Notes: generated from the letters alone by a model not told the origin. A stretch of 40,250 bases of DNA from an uncultured Lachnospiraceae bacterium (GCA_910580195.1 CAJTWA010000001.1:194746-234995); one strand, 5' to 3'; positions 16,807-24,686 are shown, numbered from the stretch's first letter. Numbers and translations are program-made.

Positions 16807-16921
16807 CCAATACACAGGCAATTTGGGCCAGTCCTTCCCCTAAGCAAACACTTCATGGGCGCTTTTAGTGGAGGCGAAATCCACTGCTTACGCAGACTTA
16901 GGAACGAGGGCTTTCCCGAGT
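16807..16921 (-). repeat. Inner inverted repeat, right copy
   Basis: Partner of 16200-16313. It lies next to the outer copy at 16933-16987, without the palindromic insertion that separates the two parts on the left. Confidence 0.85.
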
Positions 16922-16932
16922 TCCTTAGCCGG

Positions 16933-16987
16933 AGTTAGCAGTTAGTTCGCCGGAACGTTGCCCAGTTTGCGTGGGGAAGGGCTGGCC
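16933..16987 (-). repeat. Outer inverted repeat, right copy (55 bp, perfect)
   Basis: Exact reverse complement of 15949-16003. Confidence 0.9.
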
Positions 16988-17181
16988 CAAATTGCCGTCC
17001 GGTTCCAACCCCCCCTCCCATCCCCCTCCCAAGCATGTGCCGCCCAGCCCCAAAGCCCTCCCCCATACTTGTGCCGCCCCTCTCCAATCATTGCCCTCTT
17101 CCCCAAACCTTTCATTAGCTGTAAGTATCCAATCCCATCTCCTTGTGCTATGATAAGGCCAGAAGCAAAGGAGGCAATGAG

Positions 17182-17955
17182 ATGAAACCTATTCTTGAAA
17201 TCGAATCACTGAAAAAATACTATGGAAAATCCAAAAACCAGACAAAAGCATTAGACGGCATCACCTTCCAAGTAATGCCCGGCGAATTCCTAGGGATTAT
17301 GGGGAGCAGCGGTTCCGGGAAATCCACCCTCTTAAACTGCATCGCCGCCGTAATACAGCCAAGCAGCGGCACAATTTCCATGGACGGCAGGCAGATCCAA
17401 GCCCTGAAAGGGGCAGCATTAGCCGATTACCGTGGAAAAGAAATCGGCTACCTGTTCCAGAATTTTGAATTGCTGGATAACCTGACCGGCCGGGAAAATA
17501 TCCTCCTCCCCCTATCCCTCCACGGCGTGCCAGAACAGGAAAGCAAAAAACGGCTGGAACAGCTAGCGTCCTATCTGGAAGTAAAAGACGTTTTGGGAAA
17601 ATTCCCCGCCCAAATGTCAGGCGGGCAGAAACAGCGGATTGCGGCCGCAAGGGCCTTGATTTTAAACCCCGGCATTATCCTCGCAGATGAGCCCACCGGG
17701 GCCTTGGATTCCAAAAATGCAAAATCCCTGATGGAAAAGCTATTGGGCTTAAACCAAAACGCAAACGCCACCATCCTCATGGTAACCCACGATTCCAATG
17801 CTGCCAGCTACTGCAGGCGTATCCTCTTTATTCAGGATGGCGCCATTTTCCATGAACTTAGGCGGAATGTCCCAGAGGAATCCCAGCAGGAATTTTATGC
17901 GCGGATTTTAAAAGTGATGGCACAGTTAGGAGGTGGCAGCGCAAATGTTCTTTAA
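17182..17955 (+). CDS. ABC transporter ATP-binding protein, BceA-type
   Basis: 257 residues, one ABC ATPase domain: Walker A GSSGSGKST (41-49), Q-loop near LFQNFELLD, signature MSGGQ (145-149), Walker B IILADEP (165-171) and H-loop VTHDSN. It powers the FtsX-type permease encoded next; such pairs detect or remove cell-wall-active peptide antibiotics such as bacitracin. ATG 17182 has AAAGGAGG upstream; an in-frame ATG at 17143 would add a short basic extension and is less likely. The stop overlaps the start region of the permease gene. The order ATPase-permease-regulator-kinase defines a Bce-like detoxification module. Confidence 0.9.
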   Translation: MKPILEIESLKKYYGKSKNQTKALDGITFQVMPGEFLGIMGSSGSGKSTLLNCIAAVIQPSSGTISMDGRQIQALKGAALADYRGKEIGYLFQNFELLDNLTGRENILLPLSLHGVPEQESKKRLEQLASYLEVKDVLGKFPAQMSGGQKQRIAAARALILNPGIILADEPTGALDSKNAKSLMEKLLGLNQNANATILMVTHDSNAASYCRRILFIQDGAIFHELRRNVPEESQQEFYARILKVMAQLGGGSANVL

Positions 17956-20194
17956 ATTGGTTTCCCGGAACAGCAAAAGGGACCGGAAGGAGAACGGCTT
18001 GTTTTTCGGCTCCCTGCTAGTTTCTATTGTAGCATTTTACATTATCCTGTCTTTGTCCCGCCAGGACGTCATGGTGTTCCTATCCAAGATGGAAAGCGAC
18101 GCTGTAGACAAGCTGCTGGCTATGATACCGGCCTTTTACGGCATGGCCCTTTTGATTTTATTTTTCTTGGTTTACTATGCCAGCAAATTCCAGCTGGAAC
18201 GGCGCAGGCATGAGTTTGGGGTATACCTGATGATGGGGATGCGCCGGGGACGTCTGTTTGTTATGCTTCTTTTGGAGGATTTTAGGAACAGCGTCCTTTC
18301 CCTGCTGATTGGGCTGCCAACGGCGGTTTTGCTGTCCGAGCTCATTAGCTTGGTGACGGCGCGGCTGGTAGGCCTTGGGATTGTGGGGCATAAGATATCC
18401 TTTTCCTTGGAGGGCGTTTTATGGACGGCGGCTGGGTTTTTGCTTATTAAACTGATAGCGTTCCTCATCCTCAGCGGGAAGATTAGCCGGCAGGAAATCG
18501 GCTCCCTCCTGACGGAAACGCCCGAAGGGGTAAAAAAGCAGATGCACCCCCTTGTATATGCAGCGTCTATGTCCGCTGGCATTGCCTGCCTTGCCGCTGC
18601 TTATGCCATGGCAATCCGCGGGGATGCATGGGCAGATTTAAAAACCATGGGAATTGCCCTTATCCTTGGGTTTTTGGGGACATCCCTGCTGTTCTGGGGG
18701 CTTCGGTTCCCCATTGGCCTTGCGGTAAGGCTTGGGAAGGGCGGGCGGCTCCATGTATTTAATTTCCGCCAGATACAGGAAACCGTCATCCGCCGTTCCG
18801 GGACCCTTGCCATTTGCTCCCTCCTGATCTTAGCGGCTTTATGCTGCTTTGGGGCCGGCGTGGCAATTTCCCAATTTTACGGCTCCGCAGGGCAGCATGT
18901 GTTGGACTATACCTTCGAGGGAAAAGAGGATACAGAGCCCAGCCAGCAAATATATGCAGAAAGTGGGGACGCAGAACCCGGCCAACAGGAATTTGGGGAA
19001 AATGAAAATGCAGAACCCGGCCAACAGGAATTTGGGGAAAATGAAAATGCAGAACCTGGCCAACAGGAATTTGGGGAAAATGAAAATGCAGAACCCAGCC
19101 AACAGGAATTTGGGGAAAATGAAAATATAGCAGCCATCCGGAAGACATTGGCAGAATATAACCTAGAGGGCCATTTTTCCCATTTATTTGAAATGAAAGT
19201 GGGGCACATCAACACAACAGACGACATGGAACATGCGTTCCAAATGGAGCCTGTCATGTCTGCCCTGCAGGAATTGGAGCCGTCAAAAGGCAGGGACGTG
19301 CTGCTGAACAACCTTTCCTATACCACCTACCCGTATGTGGTTTCCTTAGGCAGCTATAACCAGCTTATGGATGCCGCAGGCTTGGAAAAGCTGGAATTAG
19401 GGGAAAGCGAAGCCGCCGTTTACATGGACAGCGAGTATGCCTCCTTTGGAGGGGGCAAGGAATTGTTGGACATCATTTTAGGGGCAGCCCCAAAGGCATG
19501 GCTGGACGGGAAAGAACTTTCCCTGACAGGAGAAGTGCAGACAACGGATTTAGTTACGGACCGTTCTATTACCCTGTCCTTTGCGCTGATATTGCCAGAT
19601 GAATTATTTGCTTACTATACGCGGGGGGATTATACAGGCTACTTGAACGGCGTTTTGGAAAAAAGCGCGTCAGGGGACGCCAGTTTGATGTCTGCCATTT
19701 CAGACATGAACCAAAAGCTGGACGAAACAGGCTTAGCCTATGAAAGCTACCTGCAGAATATGGGGCGCAAACTGTTTTATATGGTAGCCTCCAGCTATAT
19801 TACCATGTACCTTGCAATTATTTTCCTGATTGTGGCAAATACCATGGTCGGCGTCCAGTTCCTGATCAGCCAGCAGAAATCAAGCCGCCGCTACCGGGCA
19901 TTGATCCATCTGGGGGCTGCATACCGGGCATTGTGCAAATCCGCTAGAAAACAGATTAATTGGTATTTTGGGATACCTGCCGCAGTTGCCATGTTCAGCA
20001 GCCTGTTTGGGATACGCGCGCTGTTTACCGGGATCCTGCCCTCCAGTGCAAAAACGGATTTGCCTAGGATGATGGCTGTTTCTGCCGCCATGGTTTTTGC
20101 GCTGTGCATAGCGGAATATATTTACATTGCCGCAGTCAAACGGTCCAGCGACCACTATCTTTTGGGGCTGATGGTGCCGGAACGGGAAGAATAG
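17945..20194 (+). CDS. FtsX-like ABC permease, BceB-type, with repeat-bearing extracellular domain
   Basis: 749 residues from ATG 17945; GTG 17933 is an alternative start four codons earlier, and AGGAGG at 17928-17933 fits the ATG better. N-terminal helices are seen near 15-35 and 60-80, further helices near 105-130 and 220-285, then a large extracellular segment from about 310 to 610, then three C-terminal helices (about 615-640, 675-695 and 710-735). This is the BceB plan, in which the large loop binds the peptide. Unusually, residues 331-395 of this loop are five 13-residue repeats of the type AEPGQQEFGENEN, very acidic and glutamine-rich. Repeats of this kind are not part of the normal family architecture. 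The response regulator and kinase follow. Confidence 0.88.
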   Translation: MFFKLVSRNSKRDRKENGLFFGSLLVSIVAFYIILSLSRQDVMVFLSKMESDAVDKLLAMIPAFYGMALLILFFLVYYASKFQLERRRHEFGVYLMMGMRRGRLFVMLLLEDFRNSVLSLLIGLPTAVLLSELISLVTARLVGLGIVGHKISFSLEGVLWTAAGFLLIKLIAFLILSGKISRQEIGSLLTETPEGVKKQMHPLVYAASMSAGIACLAAAYAMAIRGDAWADLKTMGIALILGFLGTSLLFWGLRFPIGLAVRLGKGGRLHVFNFRQIQETVIRRSGTLAICSLLILAALCCFGAGVAISQFYGSAGQHVLDYTFEGKEDTEPSQQIYAESGDAEPGQQEFGENENAEPGQQEFGENENAEPGQQEFGENENAEPSQQEFGENENIAAIRKTLAEYNLEGHFSHLFEMKVGHINTTDDMEHAFQMEPVMSALQELEPSKGRDVLLNNLSYTTYPYVVSLGSYNQLMDAAGLEKLELGESEAAVYMDSEYASFGGGKELLDIILGAAPKAWLDGKELSLTGEVQTTDLVTDRSITLSFALILPDELFAYYTRGDYTGYLNGVLEKSASGDASLMSAISDMNQKLDETGLAYESYLQNMGRKLFYMVASSYITMYLAIIFLIVANTMVGVQFLISQQKSSRRYRALIHLGAAYRALCKSARKQINWYFGIPAAVAMFSSLFGIRALFTGILPSSAKTDLPRMMAVSAAMVFALCIAEYIYIAAVKRSSDHYLLGLMVPEREE
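18935..19129 (+). repeat. 39-bp in-frame tandem repeat, five units, in the Bce-type permease
   Basis: Units start at 18935 (degenerate), 18974, 19013, 19052 and 19091. The last four are nearly identical at DNA level, which indicates recent expansion. Each adds 13 residues to the extracellular loop. Confidence 0.95.
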
Positions 20195-20228
20195 TTGGAA
20201 ATTTTTTAACAGAAAGGGGGATTGCCCC

Positions 20229-20906
20229 ATGAAACGGATTGCAGTCGTGGAGGATGAAATCCTGATGCGGGAGGAATTATTGGATATGCTGCAAAAAGCA
20301 GGCTATCAGGCGGAAGGGATCTGTGATTTTGAAGATGTGGCGGGGCAGGTGATAAGCCTTTCCCCAGATTTGGCTCTGCTGGATCTGAACCTGCCGGGAG
20401 CCAGCGGTTTTTTGGCCTGCCGGGAGCTGAAGCAAAAAAGCGGGATCCCAGTCCTAGTCCTCACCTCCCGGGACCAGCTGCGGGATGAGCTGCGCGCGCT
20501 GGATTTCGGGGCAGACGAATACCTGACAAAGCCATGCAGGAAGGAGCGGCTCCTAGCCCGCGTGGCAAACGTGCTGAAACGGTATGAGGGAAGGCAGAAC
20601 CTGCTGGAAGGCCCGGGGTTTTTATTAGACCGCCAGACCTATACCCTGTATATCCACAGCCATTCCGCCATCCTCCCGAAAAATCAGGGGAAAATCCTAG
20701 AAGCTCTCTTAACCCATGGGACAGGACCCGTCCCCAAAGAAGAACTGTGCCTAGCGCTCTGGGGGACGACGGAATTCATTGATGAAAATGCCCTCCAAGT
20801 CAACCTGACACGGCTGAAAAAGACCATGGCAAGCCTAGGCATGGGGCAGCAGGTTGTCCCAGTCCGCGGGGTTGGCTACCGCCTTGTCCCGGAAGGGGAA
20901 AAGTGA
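20229..20906 (+). CDS. OmpR-family response regulator, BceR-type
   Basis: 225 residues. Receiver domain with acidic pair E8-D9, phosphoacceptor D52 in LLDLNLPG, conserved T in VLTSRD and K in YLTKPCR. C-terminal winged-helix DNA-binding domain from about 125, ending RGVGYRLVPEG. AAGGGGG precedes the ATG. In Bce systems this regulator activates the ABC transporter genes when the kinase is triggered through the permease. The kinase gene follows 190 bases later, after a noncoding 50-bp tandem repeat. Confidence 0.9.
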   Translation: MKRIAVVEDEILMREELLDMLQKAGYQAEGICDFEDVAGQVISLSPDLALLDLNLPGASGFLACRELKQKSGIPVLVLTSRDQLRDELRALDFGADEYLTKPCRKERLLARVANVLKRYEGRQNLLEGPGFLLDRQTYTLYIHSHSAILPKNQGKILEALLTHGTGPVPKEELCLALWGTTEFIDENALQVNLTRLKKTMASLGMGQQVVPVRGVGYRLVPEGEK

Positions 20907-20934
20907 AAGGGACAGCGGAAATAAAAGGAAGAAC

Positions 20935-21070
20935 CGTACAATCTGCTGAGCCATAGGGCCGATGTGGAAAGAAAGGGACGGTTCCGTGCAATCTGCTGAG
21001 CCATAGGGCCGATGTGGGAAGAAAGGGACGGTTCCGTGCAATCTGCTGAGCTATAGGGCTCGTGGGGGAA
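20935..21070. repeat. 50-bp tandem repeat, nearly three copies, between regulator and kinase genes
   Basis: ATCTGCTGAG recurs at 20941, 20991 and 21041, and ATAGGGCCGATGTG and GAAAGGGACGGTTCC recur in the first two units. It fills the gap between the two genes of a two-component pair that are normally adjacent. Confidence 0.9.
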
Positions 21071-21096
21071 AGACTGGGAAAGGAACTGCGGAAGTT

Positions 21097-22146
21097 ATGA
21101 AAGATTTTATGAAGCATTTTTTTGTACATATCACCTATTTTTACACACATATCGTGCAGTATGCCCCATGGCTCCTGCTGTTGCTGGGCGTAGATGCATT
21201 TGCAGCCCTGCTCCTGTGGCTGGCAGACGCACAGGCATTTTACGCACTGGCGGCTGTGGTGGTGCTTGCCACGGCGCTTTTGTTCTTGGCGTTGTGCCTT
21301 GTGCTGTTTTATCTGGAGCGGAAAAGGGAGCAGGCATTTTTACAGTTCCTTTCCAACCCAGACGAATACCACGAAAAGCTGTTGCAAGAAACTGTCAGCA
21401 AGCCCCAAAGGGAATACATTGCCCTCCTTGGGAACACCCTGCGGGGGAACCATGCCGCGTATGCCAAACTGAACATGCAGCTAAGCGAGTACGAGGAATA
21501 TGTGGAATCATGGGCGCATGAAACGAAAACCCCACTCTCCCTGCTGACGCTGCTCCTTGACAACCGCAGGGAGGAATTCCCCAAAGATGCAGCCTTCAAG
21601 CTGGACTATGCCAGGAACCGCATGCAGGAATCCATCAGCCAGATGCTGTTTTACGCCCGGCTAAAGGGCACAAGGAAAGACTATCTCTTTGAGCATATCC
21701 GTCTGCGCCCATGCATCGAGGAAGTTTTGGAAGATTACCAGCCCCTGCTGGAAGAAAAAAAGTTCCAAGTCAGCCTCTGCCTCCCAGAGGACGCCGTTTA
21801 CTCTGACCGGAGGGGCTTATCCTTCCTGCTTTGCCAAATCATCAGCAATGCCATCAAGTATTCCGGCAAGGACCCAAAACTTAAGCTGGAATCCTGCCAA
21901 AAAGATGGCCGTTACCTCCTAAAGATCCAAGACAACGGCATTGGCGTCCCCCTCTGCGACCTGCCCTATATTTTTGAAAAAGGCTTTACCGGTGGCTCCG
22001 GTGAAGGCCGCAAAAAAGCCACCGGCATGGGGCTATACCTTGCAAAAGAAATCGCAAAGGAACTGAACATAAGCTTACATGCAGGTTCCCCGGAAGGCCA
22101 AGGCTTTGAAATGCAGGTTTCTTTCCCAATCGTAAAGGAAGAATAG
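21097..22146 (+). CDS. Sensor histidine kinase, BceS-type (intramembrane-sensing)
   Basis: 349 residues. Two helices (about 24-44 and 50-72) are joined by a very short loop, so there is no extracellular sensor domain; such kinases rely on the partner ABC permease to detect peptides. H141 in the HETKTP motif is the phosphorylation site. N box (SNAIKYS), G1 box (DNGIGVP), F box and G2 box (GMGLYLAKEIA) are all present. GGAAG lies very close to ATG 21097; in-frame ATG 21109 is an alternative. It completes the module begun at 17182. Confidence 0.9.
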   Translation: MKDFMKHFFVHITYFYTHIVQYAPWLLLLLGVDAFAALLLWLADAQAFYALAAVVVLATALLFLALCLVLFYLERKREQAFLQFLSNPDEYHEKLLQETVSKPQREYIALLGNTLRGNHAAYAKLNMQLSEYEEYVESWAHETKTPLSLLTLLLDNRREEFPKDAAFKLDYARNRMQESISQMLFYARLKGTRKDYLFEHIRLRPCIEEVLEDYQPLLEEKKFQVSLCLPEDAVYSDRRGLSFLLCQIISNAIKYSGKDPKLKLESCQKDGRYLLKIQDNGIGVPLCDLPYIFEKGFTGGSGEGRKKATGMGLYLAKEIAKELNISLHAGSPEGQGFEMQVSFPIVKEE

Positions 22147-22156
22147 CCATATCCCC

Positions 22157-22252
22157 AAGCCCGCTGCGCTTACACGCTTAAGCAAAGATTTTTGCAATCT
22201 GTATGGTTGTTTTGAAACCCAAAGCCCGCTGTGCCTGCACGCTTAAGCAAAG
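22157..22252. repeat. Two 31-bp direct repeats, 65-bp period
   Basis: Copies at 22157-22187 and 22222-22252 share AAGCCCGCTG and CACGCTTAAGCAAAG, with three mismatches between them. Each contains the palindrome GCTTAAGC. They lie just after the BceS-type kinase gene. Confidence 0.8.
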
Positions 22253-22322
22253 GGGAAATTAGGATGGATGGTGCAGAAGGGCTCTTTGGGGACGGGCGGC
22301 ATTTGCACACAGTATGCGGAAA

Positions 22323-22670
22323 TTAAAACAGACATTCCCCTAAATATTTGTCATGCGGGGCAATTAAGCATTTTTCAATGGGTTTCCAATAGCTGTTGTA
22401 AAGGTTTTTCTGTGCTGCCCCATAGCTTTCTTTCGTATCAAATTCCCAGTAGAGCATATATTTCACGCTCTTTACAATGCGGGTGAGTTTCAGGGGCGGG
22501 AGCCCCTCTTTGATTTGCTCCATGTCTATGCGGTACCCTCTTTTGGAAAGCCGGAGGAAAAGCAATCCCTCCTGTTGTTCCAAAAGGCTTTTCGCTTCAA
22601 GCATTAATGTTTCAAATTCTTCTGTTTTTTGCGGTTTGACTTGGTAAATACAGATTTCAGTAAATGGCAT
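22323..22670 (-). CDS. Small dimeric alpha-beta barrel protein, ABM/DUF4937-like
   Basis: 115 residues, the only intact - strand gene. It opens with MPFTEICIYQVKPQK and continues with a helix (FETLMLEAKSLLEQQ), then a strand (GLLFLRLSKRG) and a second similar half (KYMLYWEFDTKESYGAA). This is the plan of antibiotic-biosynthesis-monooxygenase-type ferredoxin-like folds, which bind small ligands or act on quinones or haem. The specific role is unknown. The start at 22670 follows AGGAGGAATGGGAT on the - strand; a longer in-frame start at 22718 has no such site. Paired direct repeats upstream (22741-22841) may be operators. Confidence 0.65.
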   Translation of the reverse strand: MPFTEICIYQVKPQKTEEFETLMLEAKSLLEQQEGLLFLRLSKRGYRIDMEQIKEGLPPLKLTRIVKSVKYMLYWEFDTKESYGAAQKNLYNSYWKPIEKCLIAPHDKYLGECLF

Positions 22671-22740
22671 ATCCCATTCCTCCTTTGTTTCATTTTGCCA
22701 TCCGGAATACGGCGGCAAGCATGCCCCATTCTGCTGCTTA

Positions 22741-22841
22741 TTTTCATAGTACCATGAAATGATGAGTTATATTTTCCAAAACGTGATACCGTTCTGGAAA
22801 GCACGATTTTCATAGTACCATGGAATGATGATTTATATTTT
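22741..22841. repeat. Two 35-bp direct repeats, 66-bp period, between divergent genes
   Basis: Copies at 22741-22775 and 22807-22841 share TTTTCATAGTACCATG and TTATATTTT, with two mismatches. They sit in the divergent intergenic region between the ABM-like gene (- strand) and the sigma factor gene (+ strand), where operators would be expected. Confidence 0.85.
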
Positions 22842-22883
22842 GCGGCAGGGGGTTTTGCGGCGCGCCTTTTTGGAAAAATAGTA

Positions 22884-22892
22884 TGCTATAAT
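22884..22892 (+). promoter_or_regulatory. Extended -10 promoter element upstream of the sigma factor gene
   Basis: TGCTATAAT at 22884-22892, an extended -10, about 95 bases before the GTG. No good -35 is seen at the correct distance. Confidence 0.45.
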
Positions 22893-22986
22893 TATATACA
22901 GGCGTTTGGATGATTGCAATGGTTAAAAATATTTTCAAAATTTGAAGAAATCCTGTTCCCAGCCTCGTTATAAGTATTGACAGGTA

Positions 22987-23523
22987 GTGGAACACGGAAA
23001 GGAGGCGGATAAAATCGATAAAGAAGCATATTTCGGTTATCTGTTGGATACATACGGAAGGTTGGTATATTCCATCTGCTTTAAAATGACAGGCAACCAG
23101 TTTGACGCAGAAGATTTGACACAGGAAACTTTTTTATCTGTTTACAAAAATCTTGCCACTTTCCAGAAAGACTATGAAAAGGCATGGATTTGCAAGATTG
23201 CAACGAACAAAGGGCTGGATTTCAAAAAAAGCGCCAAGCGGCGCACCGAGCCAAAGGAAGATACGTATTTTGTGGAGCTGAAGGATGAAAAGGCAAGCCC
23301 GGAAGAAGCGTACCTGCGGCAGGAATCCAAAGAATATGTCTACACTATCTGCCAGAGTTTGAAAAGCCCCTATAAGGAAGTTGCTACAGAACATTTTTAC
23401 CGGGAGAAAACGGCAAAGGAAATTGCCGAAGAAACTGACAAAGGAATCAAGACAGTCCAGACCCAGATTTACCGGGCAAAAGCAATGATTCGGAAAATAA
23501 TGGAAGGGAGGGCGGCCGGATGA
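22987..23523 (+). CDS. ECF-type RNA polymerase sigma factor
   Basis: Up to 178 residues. Region 2 is clear: LVYSICFKMTGNQFDAEDLTQETF, with the DAEDLTQ core-binding signature. Region 4 carries a helix-turn-helix (EVATEHFYREKTAKEIAEETDKGIKTVQTQIYRAK). The start is odd. The only standard start in frame before region 2 is GTG 22987, which has no good ribosome site, whereas a strong AAGGAGG (22999-23005) lies inside the frame exactly eight bases before an ATC codon (23014) that is followed by D-K-E-A-Y-F, a natural sigma factor N-terminus. Initiation at ATC, or an ATG-to-ATC mutation, is possible. The stop overlaps the start of the anti-sigma gene (ATGA). Confidence 0.88.
   Translation: MEHGKEADKIDKEAYFGYLLDTYGRLVYSICFKMTGNQFDAEDLTQETFLSVYKNLATFQKDYEKAWICKIATNKGLDFKKSAKRRTEPKEDTYFVELKDEKASPEEAYLRQESKEYVYTICQSLKSPYKEVATEHFYREKTAKEIAEETDKGIKTVQTQIYRAKAMIRKIMEGRAAG
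22999..23005 (+). promoter_or_regulatory. Strong ribosome-binding site facing a non-standard ATC codon
   Basis: AAGGAGG at 22999-23005 is optimally spaced (eight bases) from ATC 23014-23016. There is no ATG, GTG or TTG in the expected window. Confidence 0.6.
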
Positions 23524-24686
23524 TAAGAAAAGATAGGGAAAAAAAGGAATATGCGAAAGAGCAAACATGGATAGAAAAGCTGGATCCTGCAGAAAGGGAT
23601 TCCCATGCGGCAGGGCAGGGGCCAGCGCAAACCAGCAGAGACTTGCCCAATAGCTGGCAGGAAGGGAAACCCCGTATGCCAGAGCGGGAACCAGCGCATA
23701 TCAGCAGGGACTTATTCAGTGGCTGGAAAGAAGGGAAACCCCATATGCCAGAGCAGAAGCCAGCGCATATCAGCAGGGACTTATTCAGTGGCTGGAAAGA
23801 AGGGAAACCCCATATGCCAGAGCAGAAGCCAGCGCATATCAGCAGGGACTTATTCTGCGACTGGCAGGAAGGGAAGCTGAAAACGCCGGAGGAAACCGAT
23901 TTTTTCACCCATATCGGCGCCTGCACCTTCTGCGCGGAGCAGTTTGCCAATTGGATGGAAGAAGAGATTTTGGATGAGGGGGAATTTGCCCCAGGGCCAG
24001 AGCTTTTGGATATCCCGGAACTTGCCCAAGGGCCAGAACTTTTGGATATTTCGGAATTTGCCCCAGGGCCAGAGCCTCTGGATATCCCGGAACTTGCCCA
24101 AGGGCCAGGGTCTTTGGATATTCCGGAATTTGGCCTGAAGAACAGGCAGCAGGCAGGAACGGCGCTGGATGGGAAATTCTGCAGCCAAGGAGGGGAAGGC
24201 GCTTTATGGAAAGAACCTCCCCGGTATTTAAAAGAAGAAATATTAACCAGGACCCGCCAGCTGGATGTGAAGGCTGCCGTAAAACTAAAAGAAACCTCAA
24301 GGCAGGTACAGCTTATGGTTTACAGCCTGAAAGTCGGGTTTGCAGTCGTAGCGTCAATTTTCCTGCTGACAATTACGGCTGACATCCAAAACATGAACCC
24401 AGAACTGATAGGGAACCAGCAGCCGGGGCAAGCCGTGGAGCTGCAAGGAAACCAGACATCTGGGCAGGAGCAAGGGATGGAAGAAAGCCAGCTATCCGGC
24501 CAGAAGCAAGGGATGGGAGAAAGCCAGACATCTGGGCAGGCGCAGGGATTGCCGGAAAACCAGAAAGCTGGGCAGGCAGAAGGCAGGAAGGACGGTGGGG
24601 ACATTGTCAGCAGGCTGCGGCGGGGGAGCAAGGAAATTACAAGCCTGTTAAATGAACTGAGCAACGGGCTGTTCCGCGTAGAGTAG
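23520..24686 (+). CDS. Zinc-binding anti-sigma factor with three tandem-repeat regions and one membrane helix
   Basis: 388 residues, overlapping the sigma gene by four bases. H131-x3-C135-x2-C138 (HIGACTFC) is the zinc-binding anti-sigma (ZAS) signature, and residues around 268-287 form one membrane helix, so the N-terminal part is cytoplasmic and binds the sigma factor. Three repeat blocks surround these elements: 23-residue repeats (residues 39 to about 121), 12-residue repeats of GPELLDIPELAQ type (158-205), and 12-residue glutamine/glycine-rich repeats (about 298-355) outside the membrane. Typical ZAS proteins are shorter and lack such repeats. The adjacent sigma gene and shared operon make the role likely. 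The signal it senses is unknown. Confidence 0.8.
   Translation: MIRKDREKKEYAKEQTWIEKLDPAERDSHAAGQGPAQTSRDLPNSWQEGKPRMPEREPAHISRDLFSGWKEGKPHMPEQKPAHISRDLFSGWKEGKPHMPEQKPAHISRDLFCDWQEGKLKTPEETDFFTHIGACTFCAEQFANWMEEEILDEGEFAPGPELLDIPELAQGPELLDISEFAPGPEPLDIPELAQGPGSLDIPEFGLKNRQQAGTALDGKFCSQGGEGALWKEPPRYLKEEILTRTRQLDVKAAVKLKETSRQVQLMVYSLKVGFAVVASIFLLTITADIQNMNPELIGNQQPGQAVELQGNQTSGQEQGMEESQLSGQKQGMGESQTSGQAQGLPENQKAGQAEGRKDGGDIVSRLRRGSKEITSLLNELSNGLFRVE
23634..23885 (+). repeat. 69-bp in-frame tandem repeat in the anti-sigma gene
   Basis: Units start at 23634, 23703, 23772 and 23841, the last partial. The second and third are virtually identical. Each encodes 23 residues of the type SRDLFSGWKEGKPHMPEQ. 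Confidence 0.95.
23991..24134 (+). repeat. 36-bp in-frame tandem repeat, four units, in the anti-sigma gene
   Basis: Units start at 23991, 24027, 24063 and 24099 and encode GPELLDIPELA-like 12-residue repeats. They alternate in type: units 1 and 3 share one form, units 2 and 4 another, which points to a 72-bp higher-order duplication. Confidence 0.9.
24412..24590 (+). repeat. Degenerate 36-42-bp in-frame repeat in the anti-sigma gene
   Basis: Imperfect repeats encoding segments such as NQTSGQEQGMEE, SQLSGQKQGMGE and SQTSGQAQGLPE, on the outer side of the membrane helix. Confidence 0.8.

Larger units (their letters stand above)
15899..17181. other. 1.28-kb gene-free region made of nested inverted repeats and a minisatellite
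   Basis: No convincing gene on either strand. It holds two long inverted-repeat arms (15949-16313 and 16807-16987), a palindromic insertion in the left arm (16013-16193), a 45-bp tandem repeat (about 16525-16659) and a C-rich stretch (about 17005-17110). Just before the next gene TGCTATGAT (17145-17153) could be an extended -10 for the Bce-type operon, without a clear -35. Confidence 0.7.
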
